Assembly: GCA_016713525.1 (NCBI GenBank)
Contig: JADJOZ010000033.1
Location: 310,001-374,000 of the forward strand
Direction: 5' to 3'
DNA: 64,000 nucleotides
Origin: Bacteroidota bacterium
GTDB lineage: Bacteria > Bacteroidota > Bacteroidia > AKYH767-A > OLB10
Both the position numbers and the translations under genes were made by a program. Positions 46,581 to 56,646 of this stretch are shown piece by piece; within the stretch, counting starts at the first letter, position 1, and every line of letters starts with the position of its first letter. The notes beneath the pieces were generated by a model, which had not been told where the DNA came from, searched no databases, and saw only the letters and a list, made by a program, of their open reading frames with translations.

Positions 46581-47565
46581 ATGGAATACAGAAAATTAGG
46601 ATCTTCAGGAGTTCAGGTAAGTGCACTATCTTTAGGCAGTTGGCTCACATTTGGTAAGCAAATTACCGATGAAGTGGCAGAAGAATTAATGATTACCGCC
46701 TACGAAAATGGTGTCAATTTTTTTGACAATGCTGAAATTTATGCCCGCGGACAATCTGAAATTGTAATGGGTAGGATCCTGAAAAATTTAAATTGGGATC
46801 GGTCCTCTTATCTTGTTTCTAGTAAAGTTTTTTTCGGACTGGGTAATGCCGGCCCTAATCAACGTGGCCTGAGTCGCAAGCATGTTGTGGAAGGTTGTCA
46901 TGCAGCCTTAAACAGATTACAGGTTGATTATATCGATTTATTCTTTTGTCACCGCCCCGATAAAGCCACTCCAATTGAAGAAACGGTTTGGACCATGCAC
47001 AACTTAATTCAACAGGGCAAGATTTTATATTGGGGAACATCAGAATGGGATGCATCTGAAATAATGGAAGCTCATCTCATTGCAAAACAAAATCACCTGA
47101 TTGGTCCGGTTATGGAACAGCCTGAATACAACATGTTCCGCAGAGAAAAACTGGAGAAGGATTTTTTTACATCTGTTCAAACATCACGGACTGGGAACTA
47201 CTATATGGTCGCCTGTGGCCTCCGGAGTGTTATCGGGTAAGTATCTCGATGGCTTCCCGGAAAATACCCGTCTTGGTATGGAAGGACTCGATTGGCTGAA
47301 AAACCGTGCACTGGCTAATGATCGGATTGAAAAAGCAAGAAAAATAAAGAAAATTGCCGATCAGTTGAATGTGTCTATGGTGAAATTGTCACTGGCATGG
47401 TGTCTCAAAAATCCAAATGTTAGCACCGTAATTCTTGGAGCCTCTAAAACATCTCAGCTCACTGAAAATTTTGAAGCACTCGATGTAGTTGCACTTTTAA
47501 CACCGGATGTGATGGATGCTATCGATGCCGTTTTGGAAAACAAGCCAGTATTGCCTGAGTTTTAG
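46581..47565 (+). CDS. Aldo/keto reductase (K+-channel-beta/YghZ type), one frameshift
   Basis: About 327 aa after correction. N-terminal MEYRKLGSSGVQVSALSLGS. Catalytic residues of the family are visible: Asp and Tyr in FFDNAEIYARGQSE, Lys in VSSKVFFG, His in LFFCHRPD. At 47161-47168 the run of seven T changes the frame (EKDFFTS...); removing one T gives EKDFLHLFKHHGLGTTIWSP, continuing to GASKTSQLTENFEAL and the end at 47565. NADPH-dependent reductase of aldehydes or ketones; substrate unknown. Confidence 0.92.
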
Positions 47566-47569
47566 CATA

Positions 47570-47600
47570 TTTGATTACATATCTGTTTTTACTACTTTTG
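47570..47600 (+). promoter_or_regulatory. Putative lipB promoter giving a near-leaderless mRNA
   Basis: TTTG (47570-47573), 19-bp spacer, TACTTTTG (47593-47600): an exact fit to the Bacteroidota consensus. The lipB ATG is at 47605, so transcription would start at or within a few bases of it. Confidence 0.65.
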
Positions 47601-47604
47601 CCTT

Positions 47605-48333
47605 ATGCAAAAAGTATTTTTTCAGGATCTGGGGCAAATCGACTATAAATTGGCATGGGATTACCAGGAGCAACTGCTTGCAGCTATTGTGAATGAGAAA
47701 ATGGCCAACAGAAACCTGCCGCCTGCCAATCAATTCCCGCCGAAACATTACCTGCTGTTTTGTGAACACCCTCATGTTTATACCCTTGGGAAAAGTGGTA
47801 AAGAGGATCATTTGCTGCTAAATGATCAGCAATTGCATGATAATCAAGCCGTTTTTTATAAGATCAACAGGGGAGGAGATATCACTTATCATGGGCCCGG
47901 ACAAATAGTTGGGTATCCTATCCTTAACCTCGACTTTTTCTTTAACGATATTCATCTGTATCTTCGATATCTCGAGGAGGCTGTCATCTTAACATTAGCC
48001 GAATACAATATTGCCGCTTCCCGAATCGATAAACTTACCGGTGTATGGATTGATGCCGAAGATCCTGCCAAAGCACGCAAGATTTGTGCCTTTGGGGTGA
48101 GATGCAGCCGTTGGGTTACTATGCATGGCTTTGCCTTCAATGTCAATACCGATCTTTCTTATTTCAATAATATTATTCCTTGCGGGATAACCGATAAGGC
48201 TGTTACTTCTCTCAGCCATGAAACAGGAATGATCATGGATATTGAAGAAGTGAAATTGAAATTGCAAAAACATTTATGTAATTTGTTCAAAATGGAACTC
48301 ATCCCCGGATCAGTTCCTCAACTGATCGGATGA
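47605..48333 (+). CDS. lipB: Octanoyl-[acyl carrier protein]:protein transferase
   Basis: 242 aa. Transfers octanoyl from ACP to lipoyl domains. Motifs: FCEHPHVYTLGKSG, NRGGDITYHGPGQIVGYPI, and KICAFGVRCSRWVTMHGFAFNV with the conserved Lys (about K159). The catalytic Cys193 is in IIPCGITDKAVTSL. Cytosolic. No lipA in the window. The stop overlaps the start of the serine hydrolase gene (ATGA at 48330), so the two are probably co-translated. Confidence 0.95.
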   Translation: MQKVFFQDLGQIDYKLAWDYQEQLLAAIVNEKMANRNLPPANQFPPKHYLLFCEHPHVYTLGKSGKEDHLLLNDQQLHDNQAVFYKINRGGDITYHGPGQIVGYPILNLDFFFNDIHLYLRYLEEAVILTLAEYNIAASRIDKLTGVWIDAEDPAKARKICAFGVRCSRWVTMHGFAFNVNTDLSYFNNIIPCGITDKAVTSLSHETGMIMDIEEVKLKLQKHLCNLFKMELIPGSVPQLIG

Positions 48334-49484
48334 TGGCTTCTATGAAACGCTCCTGGTGGAAAGTGCTTGTTGGTGTACTGTTGGTTACTACTGCAGTGCT
48401 GTGGTTTTCAGGGAAACTTTATTACATCAAAGCACTTGTCTACAATTATGTAAACATCGATGACCTCAATCTGTTTCATGTCAGAACCGTGGAGGCAGGT
48501 AAACCACAACCCTGGAATATTGCATCCGATTACAATAAGAAAGAACTTACTCCTGAACTACGTAAAGCGCTTGAGCAATATAGAACTGTAGCTTTTCTGG
48601 TTGTGCAAAATGATTCCATCCGTTATGAAGAATACTGGGACAATTATGATGCGTCCTCTTTGTCAAATTCTTTTTCTATGGCTAAAAGTATTATTAGTAT
48701 TCTGATTGGAATAGCTCATGATGAAGGGAAAATTAAAAGTCTCGATCAAACTGCATGCGAATATCTCCCCGATTTTTGTAGTCCCGAAAATAAGGTTGTA
48801 ACCATCCGCCAATTATTGATGATGAGTTCAGGACTCAATTATGATGAAGGTTATGCAAGCCTCACAAGCCCTGTAACGCGCTCCTATTACGATACGGATC
48901 TGCGCAAGCAAATGATGGAACTGAGGGTAGTTACAAAGCCCGGCGTTTCGTTTAATTATATGAGCGCAAATACACAGTTGCTGGGATTTATTCTCGAGAA
49001 AGCAACCGGTAAATCTATCAGTGAATACGCTTCTGAAAAATTATGGCAACCCATAGGCGCTGAACATGATGCCAAATGGAGTCTCGATCACAAAGACGGA
49101 ACCGAGAAAGCGTATTGCTGTTTCTATTCCAATGCACGAGATTTTGCACGTATCGGAAAACTGTTTCTTAACAAAGGTATGTGGAATGGGAAACAGGTCA
49201 TTTCGGAAGCTTACGTGAATGCTGCTATTTCACCTGCCCCCATTTCAGATGGTGATTCCCCTAATACTATTTATGGCTATCAATGGTGGCTCACAGATTA
49301 TATGGGGACTCCTGTTTTTTATGCCCGTGGAATTTTAGGCCAGTATATTTTCGTGTTGCCTTCTAAGCAATTGATTTTTGTAAGATTAGGACATGAGCGT
49401 GGTGAAAAGGATGCAAATGGTGAACTATTAGACGTACCTGTTTACCTTAGTGAAGTGATGAAATTGTATGGAGAAAATTTATAA
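48330..49484 (+). CDS. Serine hydrolase of the beta-lactamase fold (NylB-like), membrane-anchored
   Basis: 384 aa. One N-terminal hydrophobic helix (about 11-28; VLVGVLLVTTAVLWFSG) that acts as a signal anchor. Ser116-x-x-Lys119 in SFSMAKSI, then FNYMSANTQLLGFIL (Tyr motif) and YGYQWWLTDYMG, as in 6-aminohexanoate-dimer-hydrolase/EstB-like proteins. Substrate unknown. Overlaps lipB by 4 bp. Unrelated in detail to the serine hydrolase at 22831, which has a cleavable signal and a TPR end. Confidence 0.88.
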   Translation: MMASMKRSWWKVLVGVLLVTTAVLWFSGKLYYIKALVYNYVNIDDLNLFHVRTVEAGKPQPWNIASDYNKKELTPELRKALEQYRTVAFLVVQNDSIRYEEYWDNYDASSLSNSFSMAKSIISILIGIAHDEGKIKSLDQTACEYLPDFCSPENKVVTIRQLLMMSSGLNYDEGYASLTSPVTRSYYDTDLRKQMMELRVVTKPGVSFNYMSANTQLLGFILEKATGKSISEYASEKLWQPIGAEHDAKWSLDHKDGTEKAYCCFYSNARDFARIGKLFLNKGMWNGKQVISEAYVNAAISPAPISDGDSPNTIYGYQWWLTDYMGTPVFYARGILGQYIFVLPSKQLIFVRLGHERGEKDANGELLDVPVYLSEVMKLYGENL

Positions 49485-49537
49485 TTCGTGAAACTTTTTT
49501 ACGTTAATTTCGTATTCTATTATTAAGATATTCCAAT

Positions 49538-49954
49538 ATGCTGAGAGATATTCCAGAATTAAAAGTTGAAGATATTGCACTTGCTGTAGTGCCTGATGTT
49601 GCAGATGGTGAAAAACCGGATGAATTTACAGTTTGGGATGTGTTTTTAATTAACCTGAAGAAACAACGAATTCACGGTGTACTTGTGAGCTCAAAAGGAT
49701 ATGGTTCTCTGGAAGGTAAAGAAGTGGAGACTTCTGTATTGCGCCACTTTATTGAAGAATTGGAACCTATGTCTGCAGCCGTTGTGGAACCAATCGACCG
49801 GGAAGTATTTGGTTTAAATAATGAGTACTGGGTCAGTTTTTACATCGAAAAAACAATCTACGATAAAAAGTATATATTCCTGCCTGAAAGTATACTGGAA
49901 GATAATTTCTCACATATTCCAGTCATCAATAAAACGGGTGTGATGATTCGCTGA
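49538..49954 (+). CDS. Conserved hypothetical protein
   Basis: 138 aa, no signal peptide or membrane segment; soluble alpha/beta protein (MLRDIPELKVEDIALAVVPD, FTVWDVFLINLKKQRIHGVLVSSKGYG). It resembles a family of ~140-residue Bacteroidota proteins without known function. Acidic, probably cytosolic. It lies 53 bp after the serine hydrolase and just upstream of the exonuclease gene, which seems to have its own promoter. Confidence 0.75.
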   Translation: MLRDIPELKVEDIALAVVPDVADGEKPDEFTVWDVFLINLKKQRIHGVLVSSKGYGSLEGKEVETSVLRHFIEELEPMSAAVVEPIDREVFGLNNEYWVSFYIEKTIYDKKYIFLPESILEDNFSHIPVINKTGVMIR

Positions 49955-49958
49955 TGTT

Positions 49959-49987
49959 TTTGGTTTTAGTTCTTTTTTATATATTTG
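49959..49987 (+). promoter_or_regulatory. Putative promoter of the exonuclease gene
   Basis: TTTG (49959-49962), 17-bp spacer, TATATTTG (49980-49987), 18 bp before the ATG. Confidence 0.55.
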
Positions 49988-50005
49988 TAGTCTAAACCTT
50001 TTTCT

Positions 50006-50713
50006 ATGAATAACATACTTTTCCTCGACATTGAAACTATTCCTCAGTTCCCTTCTTTTGAGGATTGCCCCGAACCATTGCAGCATCTGTGGTCGCGCAA
50101 AGCTGAAAACCTGCGTAAAACAGAAGGTGAAACCGCTTCTGATGTTTACAACAGAGCCGGTATTTATGCCGAATTTGGGCGTATCATCTGCATTTCTACA
50201 GGCATTCTGACTACTGAAAACGGCGAACCGGTATTGCGTATCAAGTCTTATTTTGGTGATGATGAAGCTGCATTACTGGAAGAATTTGCACGATTGCTGA
50301 ATCGTTATTTTTATAAGAACGATTCCAAACTCTGCGCACACAATGGGAAAGAATTTGACTTCCCCTACATAGCCCGCAGAATGGTGATTAATAAAATTAA
50401 ATTACCGGTTTTGCTCGACATCGCAGGTAAAAAACCATGGGAAGTGAATCATCTCGATACTATGGAAATGTGGAAATTTGGCGATTTTAAAAGTTATACG
50501 CCACTAAATTTACTGGCTCATGTCCTTGGTATTCCTTCACCAAAAGATGATATCGACGGAAGTCAGGTATGGTCTGTTTACTGGCACGAAAAAGATCTCA
50601 ATCGCATTGTCACCTACTGTGAAAAAGATGTCCATGCTCTCGCCAATGTCTACCTTAGAATGAAAGGTTTTCCTCTTCTCCCCAAAGAACAAGTTGTTAG
50701 AGTGGAAGGATAA
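50006..50713 (+). CDS. PolB-like 3'-5' exonuclease
   Basis: 235 aa. DEDD exonuclease fold: Asp8/Glu10 in FLDIETI, second Asp in AHNGKEFDFPYIARR, third and fourth in TYCEKDVHALANVYLRM. The conserved QVWSVYWHEKDL and SYTPLNLLAHVLGIPSPKDDIDG (split in two by a turn) segments fit the predicted DNA-polymerase-B-like exonuclease family (PF10108). Probably acts on DNA or RNA 3' ends in the cytosol. Single gene with its own promoter-like box. Confidence 0.9.
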   Translation: MNNILFLDIETIPQFPSFEDCPEPLQHLWSRKAENLRKTEGETASDVYNRAGIYAEFGRIICISTGILTTENGEPVLRIKSYFGDDEAALLEEFARLLNRYFYKNDSKLCAHNGKEFDFPYIARRMVINKIKLPVLLDIAGKKPWEVNHLDTMEMWKFGDFKSYTPLNLLAHVLGIPSPKDDIDGSQVWSVYWHEKDLNRIVTYCEKDVHALANVYLRMKGFPLLPKEQVVRVEG

Positions 50714-51061
50714 GTCATCGGCCATAGGTAATAGGGGTTGTTTGTCGATGAATAAATATTTGGAATTCTCCACCAGAAAAGTCATTTGCAGCTAAAGCTG
50801 CGTCATTGGCGGCAGAGCCGCTGTCATTAGGTCATTGTCAGCTGCGTCAATGGCGAAAAGGCCGTTGTCATTAAGTCATTGGCAGCATAGCTGCATCATT
50901 GGTCTTTCATTGTTCAATAACGCTGACAAAACATTGGGCATTCTGCGTTTTACATCGAACATTTTGCATTAGAATTTTGTATTAAACATTTTAAATTCCA
51001 ACGAATTTTCAATTGACCAAAAGCAATTTAAGCTGTCACCAAAACCCCAAGTAAAGCATAG
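50714..51061. other. Intergenic region with an array of small hairpins
   Basis: 348 bp. From 50781 to 50900 four small palindromes, GCAGC/GCTGC (50788-50801), GCGGC/GCCGC (50809-50821), GGC/GCC-type (about 50853-50864) and GCAGC/GCTGC (50882-50894), are spaced by GTCATT-type strings. The rest is AT-rich, with no gene or clear terminator. Confidence 0.7.
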
Positions 51062-52341
51062 TTATTCCCTATAAACCACCACCTTCGTGCTTCCTCTTTC
51101 TGCTCCACTAGTTATCACACAATTATAAATCCCACTCGAAGTACTTTTAGGCAGACTCACCTCCTGCATGGTACTCCAATGCGGTAAATTCATTTCGTAT
51201 ACGCGCCTACCGTTAATATCAAATACTTCAAGTTTTCCAGGTTGGTTTTGGGGTAAGAGGTAAGTGATTTTAAAATTACCGCTGGTAGGATTTGGTGCCA
51301 CATTAAATCGGAATTCATGTCCTCCAACCTCCTCAATGCCGGTAGTGAGACATGGACACCCCAAAGTGGTATCACACCCTAAATAGTAATTGGGATGGTT
51401 CGGTACGGAGCGGAGGTGAAGGTAATCGACCAGATCAATAGAATGTTGCTGTACATCACATGCAAGCCCTGCGCTATCAGGGTAATTTATAACTGTCAAA
51501 TGTTGGACACTGCTTCCACTTGTTACATAAATTTTACCGTTGGCCGCCAGGTACATGTTCATAAATGAGGTTGCGCAACAAGGGTCTCCTGGAGGAGATA
51601 TGTATCCATCATATTGAGCAACGGTGTTTACAGACAAATTATTCATATCTATTTGGAAAATGTAGTTGCTATTACAAGCGTAAGCGTAATTTCCGGAAGA
51701 AGAAAATGCTAATCCCCATAAATAACTTGATGTGGATGTTTCAATGGAATTCATATTATTAACTAGACCAGTACATCTATCAAAATCAAAAATCAATACT
51801 GTTCCATTTGCAACCGATCCACCAGAACCCTGATCTCTAGGCAAACAATAAAGTAAGTGGTCGCCATCAGGTGTAAATACAAGAGATGAAACATTTCCTA
51901 CTCTATTTGAAGCAAAACTAATGGGTTGGACGAATACAGTATCAATACCATTTGGAGTTAACAATAAAGTATACAATTCAGGTTCTCTATCACGCATTGC
52001 AACAACCCACCAATCTCTACCATTTGCATGTCGACACGCCCCGATTCCCCAACTTAAACTGTCTGATAAAATTGTATCATTTTTTAACGAAACTCCACCC
52101 AATCCACCATCTAAACTTAAATCAACCTTTGTATAATATATACCTGAAAGTGCAGGGAAGAGGGTAGACCATAAAGTTGAATGTATTAATAAATAGTTAA
52201 TAGAATCATTTGGAAAGGAAAGGAAAATATTACTAAAACTAATTGGTAAACCAAACATCCAATTTGAGGTGAAGGGACTTGGATTCAACCCTCCACCATT
52301 CAACATGGTATCACCAGTAGCATTTGCAATCCAAAGACCGT

Positions 52342-54090
52342 CAGGTTGTGAAAAAACTCACTTCCCATTTATTTTTCTTCAAAAACAGCTTTTGAAATTT
52401 CATTATAAGTGCAGTGCAACGTTTTAAGCGCATGCAAAAATCAGGCTGCAAAGTTGGTTTGAAAATATTTGATACGTATAATGCGGTTTAAATGTGCCAC
52501 TATGAAAGCAAAAAGCCACTCCTTACGGTATTTTGGCTTCCAGTTTTTGAGTGTTAGCATTAAATCATCTAAAGTAAAAATATTCAAGACCCGTTTGATG
52601 TTGTAATTCAACATAATAAAACTCCATTCTCCATTTACTTTTTCAAGACCGATGAGGTTTGTGTAGTAATATCCCCATTTTCGTTTTATTGTTCCAAATA
52701 TGTGTTCATTTATTTCCTGTCGTTTTCGATATAAAGATTGGTTTTTGGAATAGTTTTTATTGTTACGTTCCACCGATTCGGCATATTGACTCCGTTCAAT
52801 TTCTCTCCCGCCCTTAGCTTTTCCGGTACATAAATATTTTACCGGACAATTTTTACATTCCGGTGTCCGGTACTTTTTATAATGATACGATATTTTATCA
52901 TCCCGTTTTTTAGTGTGCCAGGTACCAAAGGTGGTTAGTGTTTGTCCTGCAGGACACGTATAGGTATCATTCTTTTTATTGTACTTGAATTTATCAACAA
53001 GATATTCCTTCGTAGTCCCTTTTGGATTGGAGTTGACCAGTTCCTGTTGCGCTACTATTGTTTTTAAATCGTTCTGTTGACAGGCTTCAATTTCCCGTGC
53101 GTTGTTGTATCCTTTATCTGCCAGCAGGGTAAACTCGTTCGCTTTTAAATTTTCTTTTGCTTCCAATGCAATTGCTGAAAGTGCGTTTCGATCGTTCCGG
53201 TTAATCGTATGTGTAGCTACAACAAGTTTATGTTTATCATCAACTGCCGTCTGCGTGTTGTAGCAAACTTCTACGACCTGTCCTTGTATCAAAAAGACTT
53301 CTGCTGTCGGGATCCGTGGTAGATATTTGCGGTTCGCCGCTTTCTGTCAGTAATTCACTTAGCATTTCATACTTGATTTGATTCATTTGCAGTCGTTCAA
53401 TTTTGTCCTGCAAATCACCAATAAGTTCTGTGCTCTCTTCTTTGTCCAAAGTGTCTAATTGTGTTAGATATTCAAGCGTTTTCTCTTCAATATATTGGAG
53501 ATGCCGTTCGATCTTTTTTGGAGAATAGTTATTTTTCTTACTGTTATGGGCTCTGGATTTGGTGCCATCGATAGCAATGGTTTTGCCACTTATGAGGCCG
53601 GCATCCATCAAAAAAGTGACAAACAGTTTGAACATATTTTTCAGAGCCACCGGATTATCTTTGCGAAAGTCTGCAATAGTGTGGTAGTTGGGGATAAGTT
53701 TTCCGCATAGCCATTGCATTTCAATATTCCGTTTACATTCTTTCTCCAGCCGGCGGGATGATCGGATACCGTTCTGATACCCATAAAGATAGATTTTGAG
53801 CAGTACACGTGGGTCAAACGAGGCCGTCCCTTCTGGTTGTATGGCTTTCGTTTTAAAACCAAGTTTAGATAAATCCAGTTTTCAGCAAAGGCATCCAGGA
53901 ACCGGACCGGATCATCCGGTGCCACCAATTCCTCCAGCGAGCTGAAAGAAACCTGATGGCGATCTATGGGTACAATGTGTTGCATAGGAATTAAATTTCC
54001 CTAAAAATACCAATGAAATGGCTCACATTCACAACTATTTTTCAATAGAAATTAACAATGGATGTTGGAAATTAGTATTTTCACAGTCTG
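52342..54090 (-). mobile_element. IS1182-type insertion sequence
   Basis: 1749 bp. Terminal inverted repeats CAGGTTGTGAAAAAACT (left, from 52342) and CAGACTGTGAAAATACT (right, read on the minus strand from 54090): 14 of 17 match. The host sequence CCGT is present on both sides (52338-52341 and 54091-54094), a 4-bp target duplication. Removing the element and one CCGT restores the reading frame of the A-type gene as judged by its three intact relatives. Confidence 0.9.
52441..53985 (-). CDS. IS1182-family transposase, two frameshifts
   Basis: About 515 aa when joined. The start MQHIVPIDRHQVSFSSLEELV is intact. One base is missing near 53876-53882 (frame then reads DLSKLGFKTKAIQPEG...FDPRVLLKIYLYGYQ). 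One T too many is at about 53288-53292 (DPDSRSLLIQGQVVEVCYNTQTAVD). DDE transposase: IAIDGTKSRAHN, then STTDPDSRS, then LLADKGYNNAREIEACQ; the zinc-like CPAGQTL...CKNCPVKYLCTG segment and HIFGTIKRKWGYYYTNL follow, as usual for IS1182. As written it is not functional, but both breaks look like the same consensus errors as elsewhere. Confidence 0.9.
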
Positions 54091-54322
54091 CCGTTACTTG
54101 CCATTAAAAGATTTCCATTGGCATCGCTGATATTGGCTTGCGTACCCCAAAATGACATTTTTCTGAATTCAGAAGTAAAGGTTTCAGAATTTATATCAAA
54201 ATAGGCTCTCCCATTAGGGAAATTAATAAATGGATTATTTCCGAGGAGCCATTGGTGATTGTAACCCTGTCCGGGTGCATTAATAGCAAATACAAAAAAC
54301 ACTAAAACTAATTTTATTATTC

Positions 54323-56574
54323 TCATTTGATAATTACAATTTTGGCAGGAATATAATTTATATTTCCGGATTTAACAGTTACTGTGTAAACACCAGATAG
54401 CATTTGTTCACTTGAAATAGTTATTGGATTTGCTGAGGCAGTTAAAGTAGTTTCTTGCCTGTAAACTATATTGCCAAGAATATCCACTATAGACAACAAA
54501 ATAGTTTCTTCAACCGTAAAATCAACTAGTACTTCGAAACTATTTTTTGCCGGATTCGGCTGAACTAATATTTTATTTCTTGGTTGAATGGAAGTTGATT
54601 TAGGTGCTATATTACGATAAATTCCTACTGCTTCACATATCAAATTGTCGTCAAAAAACATGGTTTCATCCAAAAGTTGAAGTAAATTACGTGCTCGTAT
54701 AACTGCCGGTCCGCCTTTGAATTTGCACTGATTGGCAATAAAGAACAATTGAGAATTTTTTCATTTTCATCAGGAATTTGAGTGGGAACAACTGATAAAT
54801 TTGCTGAAATTGCAGCTGTTCGCATTTGGTTTTTGAATTGCTCTTTTGAAGCAATTTCCAATTCCAGTTGACTTTGAATTTCTGAAACTTGTTCTATCAG
54901 TAAATTACGAGCTTCAATGAAACCAGCTTGCATGTTGTTAGCCAAAAGGCTGTCAAGAATATTGATACTGTCAGTAGCAAGCATTAAGCTTTCATGTAAT
55001 TCATCAAACTGCGTACCAAAGCTTCCAACCGAAATAGCTTCTGCAATAAGTTTATCCGTCTGGAATAAAGTTCCTATGGACATCGCGTTTTGATCATCTA
55101 CAAAATCAATATACTCCGGTTTGCTTTGAGCCAAAACTTCATCGTTGGCAAAGGTTTCATACAACTGTTGCTTGGCAATAAATTTAGATTCAGTAATAAA
55201 GTCGCTGGTGATTGTTTCATCATTGATTATCTGCATGCGCGGGTCTTCTCCACCAGTAAGCGAGTTTTCTCCGCAAACTAGATAAGTGGAACATTCAAAT
55301 GAATTGCCACCAGGAAGTTTGTTGAACCAAGGTCCATCATCTACAAAAAATGGTGGCAATGAGTCAGCCAGCGGAATTATTGGATTGTGAGAATTCACAG
55401 TTTGATTGGTGGAGAAAAGTGATGCTAATAGGTTACCTGGATTTGAATCATTCAAATTAACCGCTCCATAACCACTCAAATAATTTGCCGAATCAAGCCA
55501 GACATTGCCGTGATATTCCGGCATCGGGTTGGTAACGGGAGGTTGTTGACTGATAACCGCCGCAGAATTTAAATACAATCCGACATAATGGATTCCTATC
55601 GTATTGCCTCTGAAATCAGTGTCGGCATTCCCTCCGCCAAAAAAGATACCCTTATGATGTCCGCTGGTAGTGTTACATGTTATGGTAGTCTTGTCGCTCA
55701 GTGAGATGTCAATTCCTGTAGAATATGTATACAAGGGATTGTTTGACGAAGTAACCGAATTGCAACTTACAACAGAAGTATCGGCATTATTTAATAGAAT
55801 TCCATAGTTGCTAGTTGATTGCGTAAAGGACGGTTGGGTTAAAACATTACCAGTGATTACAGCATATTTGGCATTTTGAGAAACAATCCCATAGCTGGAT
55901 TTATAGTCAATGATATTGCCATCAATAGTATATCTCGCATTTCCTGAAGTGATTTCAGATAAATATATTGCAGCAGATGCACTCAAAGTTGAATTAATAT
56001 TTATAAAGTTCTCTCGCACCGAAATTCCAGCAGAACCTGCATTATTCAGCAAATCAATCCCTCTGAAATAAGCGTTGATGGTATTGGAAGAAATTTCAGC
56101 AACTGTCGAATGATAGCTATTTCTTACGTGCACTCCATATCGCACTGTGTCCATCAACACACCTCTAACGGTGGTGTTGCATCTGGCTATGTATATTCCG
56201 TAAAGGTTATTGTAAAAATAATTATTAGCTTTTACATGTAACATGGAAGCGGTCTGGAGAGAGTCAGAAGCCATGGTAATTCCCTTTCCATGATCAGATA
56301 AATTCGATGGCGCGGTGACATCTTTAATCATGTTAATAAAATCATTGTTTTCGCAAGTAATCGAACTGACTTTACCTACAACACCTCTCATCATTTTAAA
56401 AAATACATTCTTTTCAAGTCCTGTCGTTCCAATGGTTCCTACCCAGCGGTTGGTTTCCACACCTGACATTGGAATGGAACCGAAAGCGGCCTGACCGTTA
56501 TAGCGGGGCAGGAATTGATTTTTGAAACTGAATGCAAAACATACCTGCGCCGGAGGGATCTCCGATCCTGACAA
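54323..56574 (-). CDS. 'B'-type beta-helix T9SS protein B2, headless and frameshifted
   Basis: Reads from a TTG at 56574 (open to about 56610) with no signal peptide. Right-handed beta-helix repeats (about 90-330; NTINAYFRGIDLLNNAGSAG, YGIVSQNAKYAVITGN) are followed by a linker with YLVCGENSLTG. A long coiled-coil region comes next (FDELHESLMLATDSIN, LIEQVSEIQSQLELEIASKE), then a helical segment and a type A T9SS sorting domain (VQPNPAKNSFEV, LSIVDILGNIVY, SGVYTVTVKSG). Compared with B1, 61 bp are missing at about 54757, which shifts the frame after PDENEK; the end then continues in another frame. Its stop overlaps the A4 start by ATGA. Confidence 0.8.
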
Positions 56575-56602
56575 CCCAAATGCACGGATCTCTGATCCGC
56601 CT
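56538..56602. repeat. Double-hairpin repeat, copy 1
   Basis: Two small palindromes GGATCTCCGATCC (56556-56568) and CGGATCTCTGATCCG (56585-56599). Identical copy at 62338-62400. It sits between the stop of A2 and the readable part of B2. Confidence 0.82.
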
Positions 56603-56646
56603 TTTCACCCAAACACTTTTGTCGCAGCATCTTTATACCAAAATCT

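Larger units (their letters stand above)
51062..54326 (-). pseudogene. Secreted 'A'-type T9SS protein, split by an IS element (A4)
   Basis: N-terminal part 54091-54326: signal peptide MRIIKLVLVFFVFAINAPG, then GYNHQWLLGNN and ISDANGNLLMASNG. It is interrupted after that point by the IS at 52342-54090. The rest, from ...LWIANATGDTMLNGGG to the C-terminus, reads on without break from 52341 to 51062. Body motifs: GACRHANGRDWWVVAMRD, FDFDRCTGLVNN, HLRSVPNHPNYYLGCD, and a Cys pair in TTLGCPCLTTG. Type A T9SS sorting domain at the end (NVAPNPTSGNFKITYLL, FDINGRRVYEM, SGIYNCVITSG). The start overlaps the stop of the upstream B2 gene as ATGA. Uninterrupted it would be about 500 aa. Function unknown. 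Confidence 0.85.

Noticed and set aside
50781..50900. CRISPR-like array
   Set aside because: Units are 10-14 bp with uneven spacing and differ in sequence.
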